A stretch of DNA of 11,515 nucleotides from CAZCDM01 sp964497475 (GCA_964497475.1 CAZCDM010000073.1:1-11515), one strand, 5' to 3'; counted from the stretch's first letter, positions 1 through 6,213 are shown. Numbers and translations are program-made. The notes: generated from the letters alone by a model not told the origin.

Positions 1-19
1 CCCTTTGCCGCCGGAGGGG

Positions 20-35
20 TTTTGTAAACACAAAA
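20..35. repeat. AT-rich perfect inverted repeat
   Basis: A perfect 6-base inverted repeat (TTTTGT, loop AAAC, ACAAAA) lies in the short non-coding tail beyond the response-regulator gene. It stands out as AT-rich in a GC-rich region. As RNA it would be a weak hairpin. It could equally be a protein-binding site for a gene lying left of the window. No function can be assigned. Confidence 0.4.
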
Positions 36-62
36 TCACGGCAGTGCCATTCGGGCATGGGG

Positions 63-98
63 TAATAACAAAGACGCCCGAGAAGTTTCAGCCGGGGC
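63..98 (-). terminator. weak candidate terminator after the response regulator
   Basis: Downstream of the regulator stop codon the minus strand can form a short stem. GCCCCG at 98-93 pairs with CGGGC at 80-76 with one bulged C, across a 12-base loop, and is followed by a T-rich but interrupted run at 75-63. The stem is short and the loop long, so this is only a candidate. The rest of 1-104 shows no gene. Confidence 0.25.
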
Positions 99-104
99 AA
101 ACAA

Positions 105-1484
105 TCAGTCGGTGAGATCGTACTCTTTGATTTTGCGGTAGAGGGTCCGCTCGCCGATGCCAAGAATGTTGGCGGCCTTTTCGCGATTGCCGCCCACCAT
201 CTGCAGCGTGTTGCGGATGAGCTGTTTTTCGGCCTCTTCGATGCTGATGCCCGCCAGCTCGCTGAAGGTCTCGTCGGTCAGGCCGCTGGGCGGGGAGTGG
301 ATTTCCTCCGGCAGGTCGTCGATGGTGAGCTTCTCGCCGCCGGCGAGCACGACCATGTTGTGGATGACGTTCCGCAGCTGGCGGACATTGCCCGGCCAGG
401 GGTAGGCCATCAGCACCCGCCGGACCTCGGCGGTAATTCCCTTGCAGTTCGTGCCGTGCCGCTGGTTGGCATCGTGGATGAAATGGTCGATCAGCAGCGG
501 GATGTCGTCGCGCCGCTGCCGCAGCGGCGGGATTTCGATCGTCGCGCCCTTGATGCGGAAGTAGAGGTCCTCGCGGAATTCCTTGGTCTTGACCTTCTCG
601 GCCAGGTCGGAATTGGTCGCCGAGACGATGCGGACGTTGACCTTGCGGGGCTCGTTGGCACCGACGCGGACGACCTCGCCGTTTTCCAGCACGCGGAGGA
701 GCTTGGCCTGCATGGCCAGGGGCATGTCGCCCACTTCGTCGAGGAAGAGCGTTCCGCCGTCGGCGTGCTCGAAGCGGCCCGGGCGGTCGGTGGTTGCGCC
801 GGTGTAGGCGCCCTTGACGTGGCCGAAGAGTTCGTCCTCCAGCAGCGACTCGCTGAGCCCGGCGCAGTTGATGGCGACGAAGTTCGCCTCGGCCCGGTCG
901 GAGTTCTGGTGGATCGCCCCGGCGAAGAGTTCCTTGCCCGTGCCGCTCTCGCCGAGCAGCAGCACGGGGATATCGCTGGCCGCCACGCGCCGGACGGTTT
1001 CGAGGTTGCGGAGCATCGGGGCCGACTGGCCGATGATGTTCTCAAAGCCGTACTGCTCGTCGAGCCGCTGGCGCAGCTCGCGGATGGTTCGCTTCTGGGC
1101 GGTCAGTTCGGCGGCCCGGCCGACGACGATGCGCAGCTCATCGAGGTCGAGCGGTTTTTCGATGTAGTCGAATGCGCCTTGCTGGAGGGCCTGGCGACAG
1201 GTTTCGACGGAAGAGTGGGCGGTGATGAGGATCACCTTGGCGGCGGGGGCGTGCTCGACGGCGGCGGCGAGTACGTCCATGCCGTCCGGCCCCGGGCCGA
1301 GCATGAGATCGGTCACGACGATATCAAAGGGCTGGGCCTGGAGGCGGGCCATGCCGCTCGTTCCATCGTGGACGGCGGTGCATTCGTGGCCGACGCGCTG
1401 GAGGCCTTCCTGCATGGCTTCGGCGTGGGGAATCTCATCTTCGACGATCAGGATTCTCGCCGGGTGCAGCTTGGTCTGGCTCAC
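105..1484 (-). CDS. NtrC-family sigma-54-dependent response regulator
   Basis: A 459-residue activator with the full NtrC layout. The receiver domain spans about residues 10-125, with acidic pocket E15/D16, phospho-acceptor D59, T88 and K110. The AAA+ domain spans about 150-380, with Walker A GESGTGK at 178-184, Walker B LFLDE ending at E250, and the GNVRQLRN motif near 365-372. A Fis-type helix-turn-helix is at about 433-455. The sigma-54 contact loop, usually GAFTGA, reads GAYTGA at 225-230. Phosphorylation by the nearby kinase should drive open-complex formation at sigma-54 promoters. The GTG start overlaps the upstream stop codon as GTGA and has a GAGGAGG ribosome site 10 bases upstream. 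The frame is open to 1745, but that extension lies over the neighbouring gene and has no receiver homology. Target genes are unknown. Confidence 0.93.
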   Translation of the reverse strand: MSQTKLHPARILIVEDEIPHAEAMQEGLQRVGHECTAVHDGTSGMARLQAQPFDIVVTDLMLGPGPDGMDVLAAAVEHAPAAKVILITAHSSVETCRQALQQGAFDYIEKPLDLDELRIVVGRAAELTAQKRTIRELRQRLDEQYGFENIIGQSAPMLRNLETVRRVAASDIPVLLLGESGTGKELFAGAIHQNSDRAEANFVAINCAGLSESLLEDELFGHVKGAYTGATTDRPGRFEHADGGTLFLDEVGDMPLAMQAKLLRVLENGEVVRVGANEPRKVNVRIVSATNSDLAEKVKTKEFREDLYFRIKGATIEIPPLRQRRDDIPLLIDHFIHDANQRHGTNCKGITAEVRRVLMAYPWPGNVRQLRNVIHNMVVLAGGEKLTIDDLPEEIHSPPSGLTDETFSELAGISIEEAEKQLIRNTLQMVGGNREKAANILGIGERTLYRKIKEYDLTD

Positions 1485-1828
1485 GTCAGGGAGTCCTCCT
1501 CGGGCGGGGTGTCCTGATCGTCCTTGGCGGCCGGAGGAATGAGAGGATGTTTTTTCCGCCACTGCTCCTGAATCATGCGGATGATGCCCGCCAGGAAGAG
1601 CCCGAGGCTGGCCGGGATCAGCACCCATCGCTCGCCGGAGTGTTGCACATCGCGCGAGACATACAGCATGACACCCATGAATACGCCGATCAGAATCATC
1701 GGCCAGCCAGCGATGACGACTCGGCTCTTGGGGCAGTCGACGCAATAGAGCTTATGGTCGTCTTTGAGGCATTCGTTTTGAGAGTATCCCCGCCCGCATT
1801 TGTCGCAGAAGTAAGAACGCAGGTGCAT
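1481..1828 (-). CDS. small zinc-ribbon protein with two membrane segments
   Basis: A 115-residue protein of no family I recognise. The N-terminus has two CxxC pairs, C8/C11 and C29/C32, with an extra C20 and H25 between them; this is a typical zinc-ribbon layout. Two hydrophobic stretches follow, about residues 37-57 and 68-86, joined by a short polar loop. The tail is charged, Pro/Asp/Glu-rich and likely cytoplasmic. If both segments span the membrane, the ribbon and the tail lie on the same side. The ATG has an AAAGGAG ribosome site at 1841-1835. The stop codon overlaps the regulator start by four bases, and the histidine kinase gene ends 127 bases upstream. Being placed between kinase and regulator, it may be an accessory or sensing partner. 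That role is inference; it could also be an unrelated passenger gene. Confidence 0.85.
   Translation of the reverse strand: MHLRSYFCDKCGRGYSQNECLKDDHKLYCVDCPKSRVVIAGWPMILIGVFMGVMLYVSRDVQHSGERWVLIPASLGLFLAGIIRMIQEQWRKKHPLIPPAAKDDQDTPPEEDSLT
1495..1501 (-). promoter_or_regulatory. Shine-Dalgarno site fixing the GTG start of the regulator
   Basis: GAGGAGG on the minus strand lies 10 bases before the GTG at 1484-1482, inside the 3' end of the upstream gene. It supports the GTG over any ATG further upstream. With the GTGA stop/start overlap it implies translational coupling. Confidence 0.8.
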
Positions 1829-1834
1829 GTGTGT

Positions 1835-1841
1835 CTCCTTT
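1835..1841 (-). promoter_or_regulatory. ribosome-binding site of the zinc-ribbon gene
   Basis: AAAGGAG on the minus strand, 6 bases before the ATG at 1828-1826. It is a near-consensus site and supports this short gene as real. Confidence 0.75.
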
Positions 1842-1851
1842 CCAACCGTGT

Positions 1852-1880
1852 AGTGTACCCACGGCCGGGGCCTTTGAAAA
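1852..1880 (-). promoter_or_regulatory. candidate sigma-70 promoter for the zinc-ribbon/regulator pair
   Basis: On the minus strand, TTTTCA (1880-1875) and TACACT (1857-1852) are separated by 17 bases, each matching 4 of 6 consensus positions. The start site would be near 1845, giving a leader of under 20 bases that still contains the ribosome site. It lies in the 127-base gap after the kinase gene, so the regulator could be transcribed without the kinase. No sigma-54 type (-24/-12) element was seen in this gap. Confidence 0.45.
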
Positions 1881-1955
1881 GGGCGGCCGCCGGGTTTGCG
1901 CGAAAATCTTCCCGCTGGCCGATGCGGGCCCGGTGGGCATAGAGAAGCTATCGGC

Positions 1956-2708
1956 TCAATCGGGGGTGGAAGTACAGCATTCTGCGCCAGTTTGGCCGGG
2001 TAGGGTGATGGTGAAGTCGGTCCCCTTGCCCGGCTCGGATTCGACGGTCATCTCCCCGCCGTGTTCCTGGATGATGCGGTGGGCCGTGGCCAGGCCCAGG
2101 CCGCTGCCATCGGACTTCGTGGAAAAGTAGGGGTCGAAAATCCGGCCGATCTTTTCCGCGTCGATCCCCGGGCCGGTGTCGGTCACGTGGATCTCGGCCC
2201 GGTCGGGCTGGCCCGTCAGGCGGACCATCAACTCGCCGCCGGAGGTTTCCTCCATGGCCTGGACGGCATTGATCAGCAGGTTCAGGATGCACTGCTTGAG
2301 GAGGTTGACGTCCACGCGGGCCGGGACGGGCTGATCGGGCAGGGCTTGGCGCATGACAACATGGGAGGATTCCGCCTGGGCGATGAAGAAATCGTGCAGC
2401 TCTTCGATGAGGTCCCGCAGGTCGACCTCGGTGCATTGCAGCTCGTGCTTGCCGGCGAAGCGGAGGAAGTCGTTGAGGATTTCCCGCAGGCGGGTCGCTT
2501 CGTCCATGACGTGGTCGAGGCGGCGCTGCAGGCGGCGGTGTTCCTCGTCGCGGTACTGGCCGAGGTCTTCGCTCAGCAGGCGGAGGTTGAGGTTGATCGT
2601 CGAGAGGGGGTTTTTGATTTCGTGCGCCAGGCCGCCAACAACGCGGGCCAGGTCGGCGTAGCTCGGTCCGGCCGGGCCGGTCGCGTCGGGCTTGGATTCG
2701 CTGGGCAT
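1956..2708 (-). CDS. soluble sensor-less histidine kinase (NtrB-like core)
   Basis: A 250-residue kinase consisting almost only of the catalytic core. The dimerisation/phospho-acceptor helix has H29 in the motif LAHEIKNPL. The ATPase domain has the N box with N147 (NLLINAVQAM), the G1 box DTGPGI at 177-182, the F box with FDPYFSTK at 191-198, and the G2 box GSGLGL at 201-206. There is no membrane segment and no PAS, GAF or HAMP domain; only about 20 residues precede the phospho-acceptor region. It is therefore cytoplasmic and must get its signal from a partner. The probable partner regulator lies two genes downstream. The ATG at 2708 has a GGAGAG site at 2718-2713; the frame is open to 3122, but that part overlaps pnp and is not kinase-like. 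It is separated from pnp by an intrinsic terminator. The Cys-Cys near the C-terminus (residues 244-245) is unexplained. Confidence 0.92.
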   Translation of the reverse strand: MPSESKPDATGPAGPSYADLARVVGGLAHEIKNPLSTINLNLRLLSEDLGQYRDEEHRRLQRRLDHVMDEATRLREILNDFLRFAGKHELQCTEVDLRDLIEELHDFFIAQAESSHVVMRQALPDQPVPARVDVNLLKQCILNLLINAVQAMEETSGGELMVRLTGQPDRAEIHVTDTGPGIDAEKIGRIFDPYFSTKSDGSGLGLATAHRIIQEHGGEMTVESEPGKGTDFTITLPGQTGAECCTSTPD

Positions 2709-2726
2709 GAGACTCTCCGGGGTGAT

Positions 2727-2766
2727 AAAAAACAAGCCGCCGACAGGTGTTTCCTGCCGGCGGCTT
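2727..2766 (-). terminator. intrinsic terminator after pnp
   Basis: On the minus strand a 14-base-pair stem (arms 2766-2753 and 2747-2734, one G-U pair) encloses a 5-base loop. It is followed after one or two bases by six T residues (2732-2727). The stem is very GC-rich. The opposite strand has no T run, so it works in one direction only. It begins 16 bases after the pnp stop codon and ends about 20 bases before the histidine kinase ATG. Confidence 0.88.
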
Positions 2767-2781
2767 GGGGTTGGGTGGGGC

Positions 2782-4986
2782 TTAGTCTCTCTTGCCGCCA
2801 CCTCGGCCTCCGCCTTTGCCGCCGCGGCCGCCACCTCTGCTGCCGCCTCGGCCGCCGCCGCTGCTCTTGCGTTCGCTGGGCGTCCAGTCGGGGTCGAGGA
2901 CGGCCTTGCGGGAGGCCTTGAGGCGACCCTGGTCGTCGATGTTGATAATCTTGACTTCCAGTTCGTCGCCGACATTGACGACGTCGCCGGGGTCCTCGAC
3001 GTAGTCGGTCGAGAGTTCCGAGACGTGCACGAGGGCTTCCTGGCCGGGCAGGACTTCGACAAACGCGCCGAAGTCACGCACCGAAACGACCGTGCCGTTG
3101 TAGACCTTGCCGAGTTCGGCATCTTCGGTGATGGCCCGGATCATGTCGCGGGCGGTCTCGCCGCCTTCGCCGCGGGCGGCGATGAAGATCGTGCCATCTT
3201 CCTCGATGTCGATCGAGGCGCCAGTCTCGTCCTGGATCTTGTTGATCATCTTGCCGCCTGGGCCAATGACCTTGCCGATCTTGTCCGGATCGATTTTGAC
3301 CGTCAGCATCCGCGGGGCGAACTCGCTGAGTTCCTCGCGCGGCTGGGCGATGCAGCGATCGATGGCCTCGATGATTTCCAGGCGGGCCTTGCGGGCCTGG
3401 GCGAGCGTGTCTTTGATGCGGTCCTGCGGAATGCCGCGGGCCTTCATATCCAGCTGAATGCCCGTAATGCCGTTCTTCGTTCCGGCGACCTTGAAGTCCA
3501 TATCGCCGTGGAAGTCTTCCTCGCCGACGATGTCCGTCAGCAGGGAGTACTCGCCGGTTTCCTCATCGCTGACCATGCCGATGCTGATACCCGCCACGGG
3601 GGCCTTGATCGGCACACCGGCATCCATCAGGGCCAGGGTGCCGCTGGTCACGGCTGCCTGCGAGGTCGAGCCGTTGGATTCCATGATGTCAGCCACCAGC
3701 CGGACGGTGTAGGGGAAATCTTCCGGGGTGGGCATGATGGCCTGGAGGCTCTTTTCGGCAAGGGCACCGTGGCCGATGTCGCGTCGGCCTGGCCCGCGGA
3801 TGGGGCGAATCTCGCCGACGGAGAACGGCGGGAAGTTGTAATGCAGGAAGAAGCTCTTTTTGTACTCATCGAGCAGTCCGTCGATGATCGGCTGGTCGCG
3901 CGGCGTGCCGAGCGTGGCCGTGCAGAGCGACTGCGTTTCGCCGCGGCGGAACAGGCTCGAACCGTGCGTACGCGGCAGGACGCCGACTTCGCAGTCCAGC
4001 GAGCGGAGTTCGTCCATGGCCCGGCCGTCGGGTCGCGTCCCGCTGAGGATCATCTTTCGCTGAATCTTGCCCTCGAGCTTGTAGAACGCTTCCTTGATCT
4101 GGGCTTCCTGGTAGGGCAGCTCTTCGGGGTCGGCCCCTTCGGGGATCAGCTCGTCGATCAGTGCCTGACGGATCTCCATGAGCGTGTCGAACCGTTCGGT
4201 CTTGCCGGCGATCTGCTTGGCTTCGCGGACGGCGTCGCCGCATTTCTGCTCGGTCAGCTCGACGAGTTCGGCGGGGATTTCCATCGGCTCGTATTCTTTT
4301 TCGACCTGGACCTGGCTGGCGAGTTCTTCGATGAGTTCGATCGACGCACAGGAGAGTTCCTGGCCCAGGCGGATGCCTTCGGCGACGACGTCTTCGTCGA
4401 CTTCCTGACCGGCCAGTTCCAGCATGTTGCAGGCCACCTTCGGCCCGGAGACCAGCAGGTCCATCGTGCTGGCTTCGAGTTCGCTGTGGGTGGGGTTGAG
4501 CTTGTATTCGCCATCGACGTAGCCGACGCGGCCGCAGCCGATCGGGCCATCAAACGGCGCGGGGCTGATCGTCAGGGCCGCCGAGGCACCGATCATCGCC
4601 AGCATGTCCGGATCGTTTTCGTTGTCGGTGCTGAGCACCATGCACTGAATCTGCACTTCGTAGCGGTAGTCCTTGGGGAACAGCGGGCGGATGGGACGGT
4701 CGATCATCCGCATGGTGAGGATTTCCTTGGTGCTGGGTCGCCCTTCGCGTTTGAAGAACCCGCCGGGGATCTTGCCGGCCGAGTACTGTGCTTCGCGGTA
4801 GTCTACATAGAGCGGGAAGAAGTCGATGTCCCGCGTGGGCGGGGCGGCCAGGACGGTCGCCAGCACGACGGTATCGCCGTAGGTGACCATCACGGCCCCG
4901 TGGGCCTGGTTGGCCAGCTTGCCGGTTTGCAGCGTCATGGTGCGCCCGGCGATTTCTTTTTGTACTTTGATTTCTGCCATGTTCAT
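2782..4986 (-). CDS. pnp: polyribonucleotide nucleotidyltransferase (PNPase)
   Basis: A phosphorolytic 3'-5' exoribonuclease, usually a trimer and often part of an RNA degradosome. All family domains are present, numbering from the ATG at 4986. First RNase PH core about 12-145, helical linker about 146-315, second RNase PH core about 318-550. The core contains the FFLHYNFPPFSVGE signature and the metal/catalytic aspartates D485 and D491 in the LLTDIVGEED-GDMDF region. KH domain has the IGPGGK loop at 574-579, and the S1 domain spans about 625-694. The length of 734 is normal for the family. The C-terminal 25 residues are an unusual Gly/Arg-rich (RGG-type) tail. A second ATG at 4980 has better spacing (9 bases) from the AAAGGAC site at 4995-4989 and may be the true start. 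rpsO lies 173 bases upstream, as in many bacteria. Confidence 0.98.
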   Translation of the reverse strand: MNMAEIKVQKEIAGRTMTLQTGKLANQAHGAVMVTYGDTVVLATVLAAPPTRDIDFFPLYVDYREAQYSAGKIPGGFFKREGRPSTKEILTMRMIDRPIRPLFPKDYRYEVQIQCMVLSTDNENDPDMLAMIGASAALTISPAPFDGPIGCGRVGYVDGEYKLNPTHSELEASTMDLLVSGPKVACNMLELAGQEVDEDVVAEGIRLGQELSCASIELIEELASQVQVEKEYEPMEIPAELVELTEQKCGDAVREAKQIAGKTERFDTLMEIRQALIDELIPEGADPEELPYQEAQIKEAFYKLEGKIQRKMILSGTRPDGRAMDELRSLDCEVGVLPRTHGSSLFRRGETQSLCTATLGTPRDQPIIDGLLDEYKKSFFLHYNFPPFSVGEIRPIRGPGRRDIGHGALAEKSLQAIMPTPEDFPYTVRLVADIMESNGSTSQAAVTSGTLALMDAGVPIKAPVAGISIGMVSDEETGEYSLLTDIVGEEDFHGDMDFKVAGTKNGITGIQLDMKARGIPQDRIKDTLAQARKARLEIIEAIDRCIAQPREELSEFAPRMLTVKIDPDKIGKVIGPGGKMINKIQDETGASIDIEEDGTIFIAARGEGGETARDMIRAITEDAELGKVYNGTVVSVRDFGAFVEVLPGQEALVHVSELSTDYVEDPGDVVNVGDELEVKIINIDDQGRLKASRKAVLDPDWTPSERKSSGGGRGGSRGGGRGGKGGGRGGGKRD
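2791..2862 (-). repeat. RGG-type glycine/arginine repeat coding segment in pnp
   Basis: This part of pnp encodes residues about 709-732, a low-complexity run of GGR, GGS and GGK units ending in GGGKRD. The DNA is a GGC/CGC-rich imperfect trinucleotide repeat. Such tails in RNA-binding proteins usually add non-specific RNA contact. The repeat is also a likely site of length variation between relatives. Confidence 0.8.
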
Positions 4987-5095
4987 TTGTCCTTTGTGTG
5001 GTTTCCTGTGTTCTTTTCTCTTGTGATTGGTTGTGTGTTGGAGCCGGAGCCCGGGTGGTTCCTCTGCGCGGGCCGGGGCAGGGCGGAGTTTCTCT

Positions 5096-5147
5096 GCCGA
5101 TCTGCAAACAGAATGCAGCGAAGGAGTCTGCCTGGAGGGTGATCGGC
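5096..5147 (-). promoter_or_regulatory. structured RNA element between rpsO and pnp
   Basis: A perfect 7-base inverted repeat, GCCGATC at 5096-5102 and GATCGGC at 5141-5147, closes a region that holds a second perfect hairpin. That hairpin is CTGCA 5102-5106 and TGCAG 5114-5118, with a 7-base loop. On the transcript the inner hairpin would stack directly on the closing stem. The element begins 13 bases after the rpsO stop and lies about 110 bases before the pnp start. In E. coli an RNase III-processed hairpin in the same gap controls pnp autoregulation. A similar role here is inference from position. It lacks a T run, so it is not an ordinary terminator. Confidence 0.45.
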
Positions 5148-5159
5148 GGCGGGGCGGTG

Positions 5160-5429
5160 CTACTTGCGCAGGCCCAGCTTGGCGATCAGGCTCTTGTAGC
5201 GGTCCGGGCCGGTGCGGGCGAGGTACTTTAGCAGGCTGTTACGCTTGCCAACCATCTTCAGCAGGCCTCGGCGGGAGGCGTGATCTTTCTTGTGGGTCTT
5301 GAGGTGCTCGGCGAGGTCATTGATCCGTGCGGTCAGCAACGCGACCTGCACTTCAGCCGAGCCGGTATCCCCGTCGTGGAGCTGATGCTCCTGGACAATC
5401 TCTTTTTTCGTCTCTTCCGTAATCGTCAT
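5160..5429 (-). CDS. rpsO: 30S ribosomal protein S15
   Basis: Full-length S15 of 89 residues, the standard bacterial size. It binds the central domain of 16S rRNA early in 30S assembly. Recognisable family features are the N-terminal helix, the GDTGSAEVQVALLTARI segment (about 20-36), the HKKDHASRRGL loop with conserved His and Asp (about 46-56), and the C-terminal RNSLLKYL / YKSLIAKLGLRK region. The next gene in the same direction is pnp, a widely conserved pairing. No clear Shine-Dalgarno sequence precedes the ATG at 5429. The leader contains an inverted repeat that could bear on control by S15 itself, which is known in several bacteria. Confidence 0.98.
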   Translation of the reverse strand: MTITEETKKEIVQEHQLHDGDTGSAEVQVALLTARINDLAEHLKTHKKDHASRRGLLKMVGKRNSLLKYLARTGPDRYKSLIAKLGLRK

Positions 5430-5446
5430 GGTACTTGCTTTGGTCC

Positions 5447-5485
5447 GGCCGTCTTCTTCAACGCACGCGGTCAGGTCGCACGGCC
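5447..5485 (-). promoter_or_regulatory. candidate leader hairpin upstream of rpsO
   Basis: On the minus strand GGCCGT (5485-5480) and ACGGCC (5452-5447) can close a stem ending 17 bases before the rpsO ATG. Inside it, CGTGCG and CGCGTG can pair, partly in competition with the outer stem, so alternative folds exist. S15 represses its own mRNA through leader structures in several bacteria, but those structures are not conserved in sequence. Assignment here rests on position and the inverted repeat only. Confidence 0.35.
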
Positions 5486-5525
5486 TTGGGTCTTTCCTGT
5501 CTTTTCGTTTTGTTCCAGTCGAGGC

Positions 5526-5554
5526 ACTGTAGCATCTCCGTGAAAAAAGTACAA
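5526..5554 (-). promoter_or_regulatory. candidate rpsO promoter with extended -10
   Basis: On the minus strand TTGTAC (5554-5549) is followed after 17 bases by TACAGT (5531-5526). TGC directly precedes the -10, giving an extended -10 (TGN) element that may compensate for a moderate -35. Predicted start is near 5519, giving a leader of about 90 bases before rpsO. Confidence 0.5.
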
Positions 5555-5614
5555 CCCCCCTGGGAGAGATTTTTTCGGCCCATCCGCCCAGCCCAGCGGC
5601 AGTTACCCTGCCAG

Positions 5615-5628
5615 GGCCCGGCCGGGCC
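5615..5628. repeat. 14-base perfect GC palindrome
   Basis: GGCCCGGCCGGGCC is identical to its own reverse complement. It lies between the divergent promoters, 34 bases upstream of the ndk -35 element. It could bind a dimeric protein or form a cruciform, but in GC-rich DNA chance occurrence is not negligible. Confidence 0.5.
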
Positions 5629-5636
5629 GACAGGAA

Positions 5637-5654
5637 TTTTCCGCCGCGGGAAAA
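5637..5654. repeat. inverted repeat just upstream of the ndk promoter
   Basis: TTTTCC and GGAAAA form a perfect 6-base inverted repeat with a 6-base centre (GCCGCG). It ends 7 bases before the putative ndk -35. The position suits an operator; as RNA it would be a weak hairpin. No regulator is evident. Confidence 0.4.
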
Positions 5655-5661
5655 CTGGCGC

Positions 5662-5691
5662 TTGACCCGGCCGGGGGGGGGGCGATAGAGT
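5662..5691 (+). promoter_or_regulatory. candidate ndk-ligA promoter
   Basis: TTGACC (5662-5667) and TAGAGT (5686-5691) are separated by 18 bases that include a run of nine or more G. The predicted start is near 5698, with a leader of about 34 bases before ndk. The long G run in the spacer is unusual and could also be a sequencing weak point. Confidence 0.45.
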
Positions 5692-5731
5692 TGCTCCCCG
5701 TAGCCTCCGGGCCACGCTGGGAGTCAGCCTC

Positions 5732-6208
5732 ATGCAACAGACCCTCGTCGTCCTCAAGCCCGACGCCGTCGCTCGACGGCTCGTTGGTCGGATTCTCTGC
5801 CGCCTCGAAGATAAAGGTCTCCTCCTCCGCGCGATGCGCCTGGTGGCTGTCGATGAACCCCTGGCCCGGCAGATGTATTCCGTCCACGAGGGCAAGGAGT
5901 TTTACGAGCCGCTGGTGGAGTTCATCACCGCCGGGCCGGTCGTGGCGATGGTCTGGCAGGGGCCCGACGCCATTGCCATCGTCCGCTCGCTGATGGGCCC
6001 GACGTTTGGCCCCGACGCCCCGGGCGGGACCGTCCGCGGCGACTTCGGTTCGAGCCGACGCTACAACCTCATCCACGGCTCGGACAGCCCTGTCTCGGCC
6101 GAGCGGGAGATTCCGCTGTTTTTCTCGCCCGCGGACTTCTGCGACCCCGCCGAGCCCGGCCGCGACTGGATCCTCGCCTCCATCGACACCCAACCACCCA
6201 CCGCCTGA
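5732..6208 (+). CDS. ndk: nucleoside diphosphate kinase
   Basis: A 158-residue NDK that moves the terminal phosphate from a nucleoside triphosphate to a diphosphate through a phospho-histidine, balancing NTP and dNTP pools. Visible active-site features are K9 in LVVLKPDAV, R84, R102 in GTVRGDFG, N112 and the catalytic H115 in NLIHGSDS. The C-terminus runs past a DWI segment comparable to the terminal NWIYE of longer NDKs, then adds about ten extra residues. GGGAG at 5719-5723, 8 bases before the ATG, is a good ribosome site and sets the start. ligA follows after 5 bases in the same direction, so the two are probably co-transcribed. This would link dNTP supply with DNA ligation, although the pairing may only be chance. 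Confidence 0.97.
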   Translation: MQQTLVVLKPDAVARRLVGRILCRLEDKGLLLRAMRLVAVDEPLARQMYSVHEGKEFYEPLVEFITAGPVVAMVWQGPDAIAIVRSLMGPTFGPDAPGGTVRGDFGSSRRYNLIHGSDSPVSAEREIPLFFSPADFCDPAEPGRDWILASIDTQPPTA

Positions 6209-6213
6209 GTGCC

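Larger units (their letters stand above)
5430..5731. other. divergent rpsO / ndk intergenic region
   Basis: About 302 bases without a gene. It holds the putative rpsO promoter and leader hairpin (left part), a GC palindrome, an A/T-flanked hairpin, and the putative ndk promoter with its ribosome site (right part). The section 5555-5614 between the two promoters shows nothing clear besides a C run and a T run. Confidence 0.7.

Noticed and set aside
297..1517. Plus-strand frame opposite the response regulator
   Set aside because: The minus strand encodes a complete NtrC-type protein. The plus-strand product is Gly/Asp/Val-rich shadow sequence.
1485..1745. 87-residue N-terminal extension of the response regulator
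   Set aside because: It overlaps the zinc-ribbon gene in another frame. The receiver domain begins right after the GTG at 1484, which has a strong ribosome site.
1752..1940. Small minus-strand frame of 62 codons upstream of the zinc-ribbon gene
   Set aside because: It overlaps the start of the zinc-ribbon gene in another frame and lacks a ribosome site and any recognisable motif.
2709..3122. N-terminal extension of the histidine kinase into pnp
   Set aside because: The extension is antisense-phase shadow of the pnp KH, S1 and RGG region and would run through the terminator hairpin. The ATG at 2708 has its own ribosome site.
2692..5142. Very long open plus-strand frame opposite pnp (about 816 codons)
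   Set aside because: pnp on the other strand is unmistakable. The plus-strand product is low-complexity, with no recognisable family, and crosses the pnp-kinase terminator. This is a codon-position GC shadow.
5555..5576. C run, short CCC-TGGG stem and T6 resembling a plus-strand terminator
   Set aside because: No plus-strand gene lies upstream to be terminated and the stem is only about three pairs. It sits next to the rpsO -35 element and is probably part of the promoter background.
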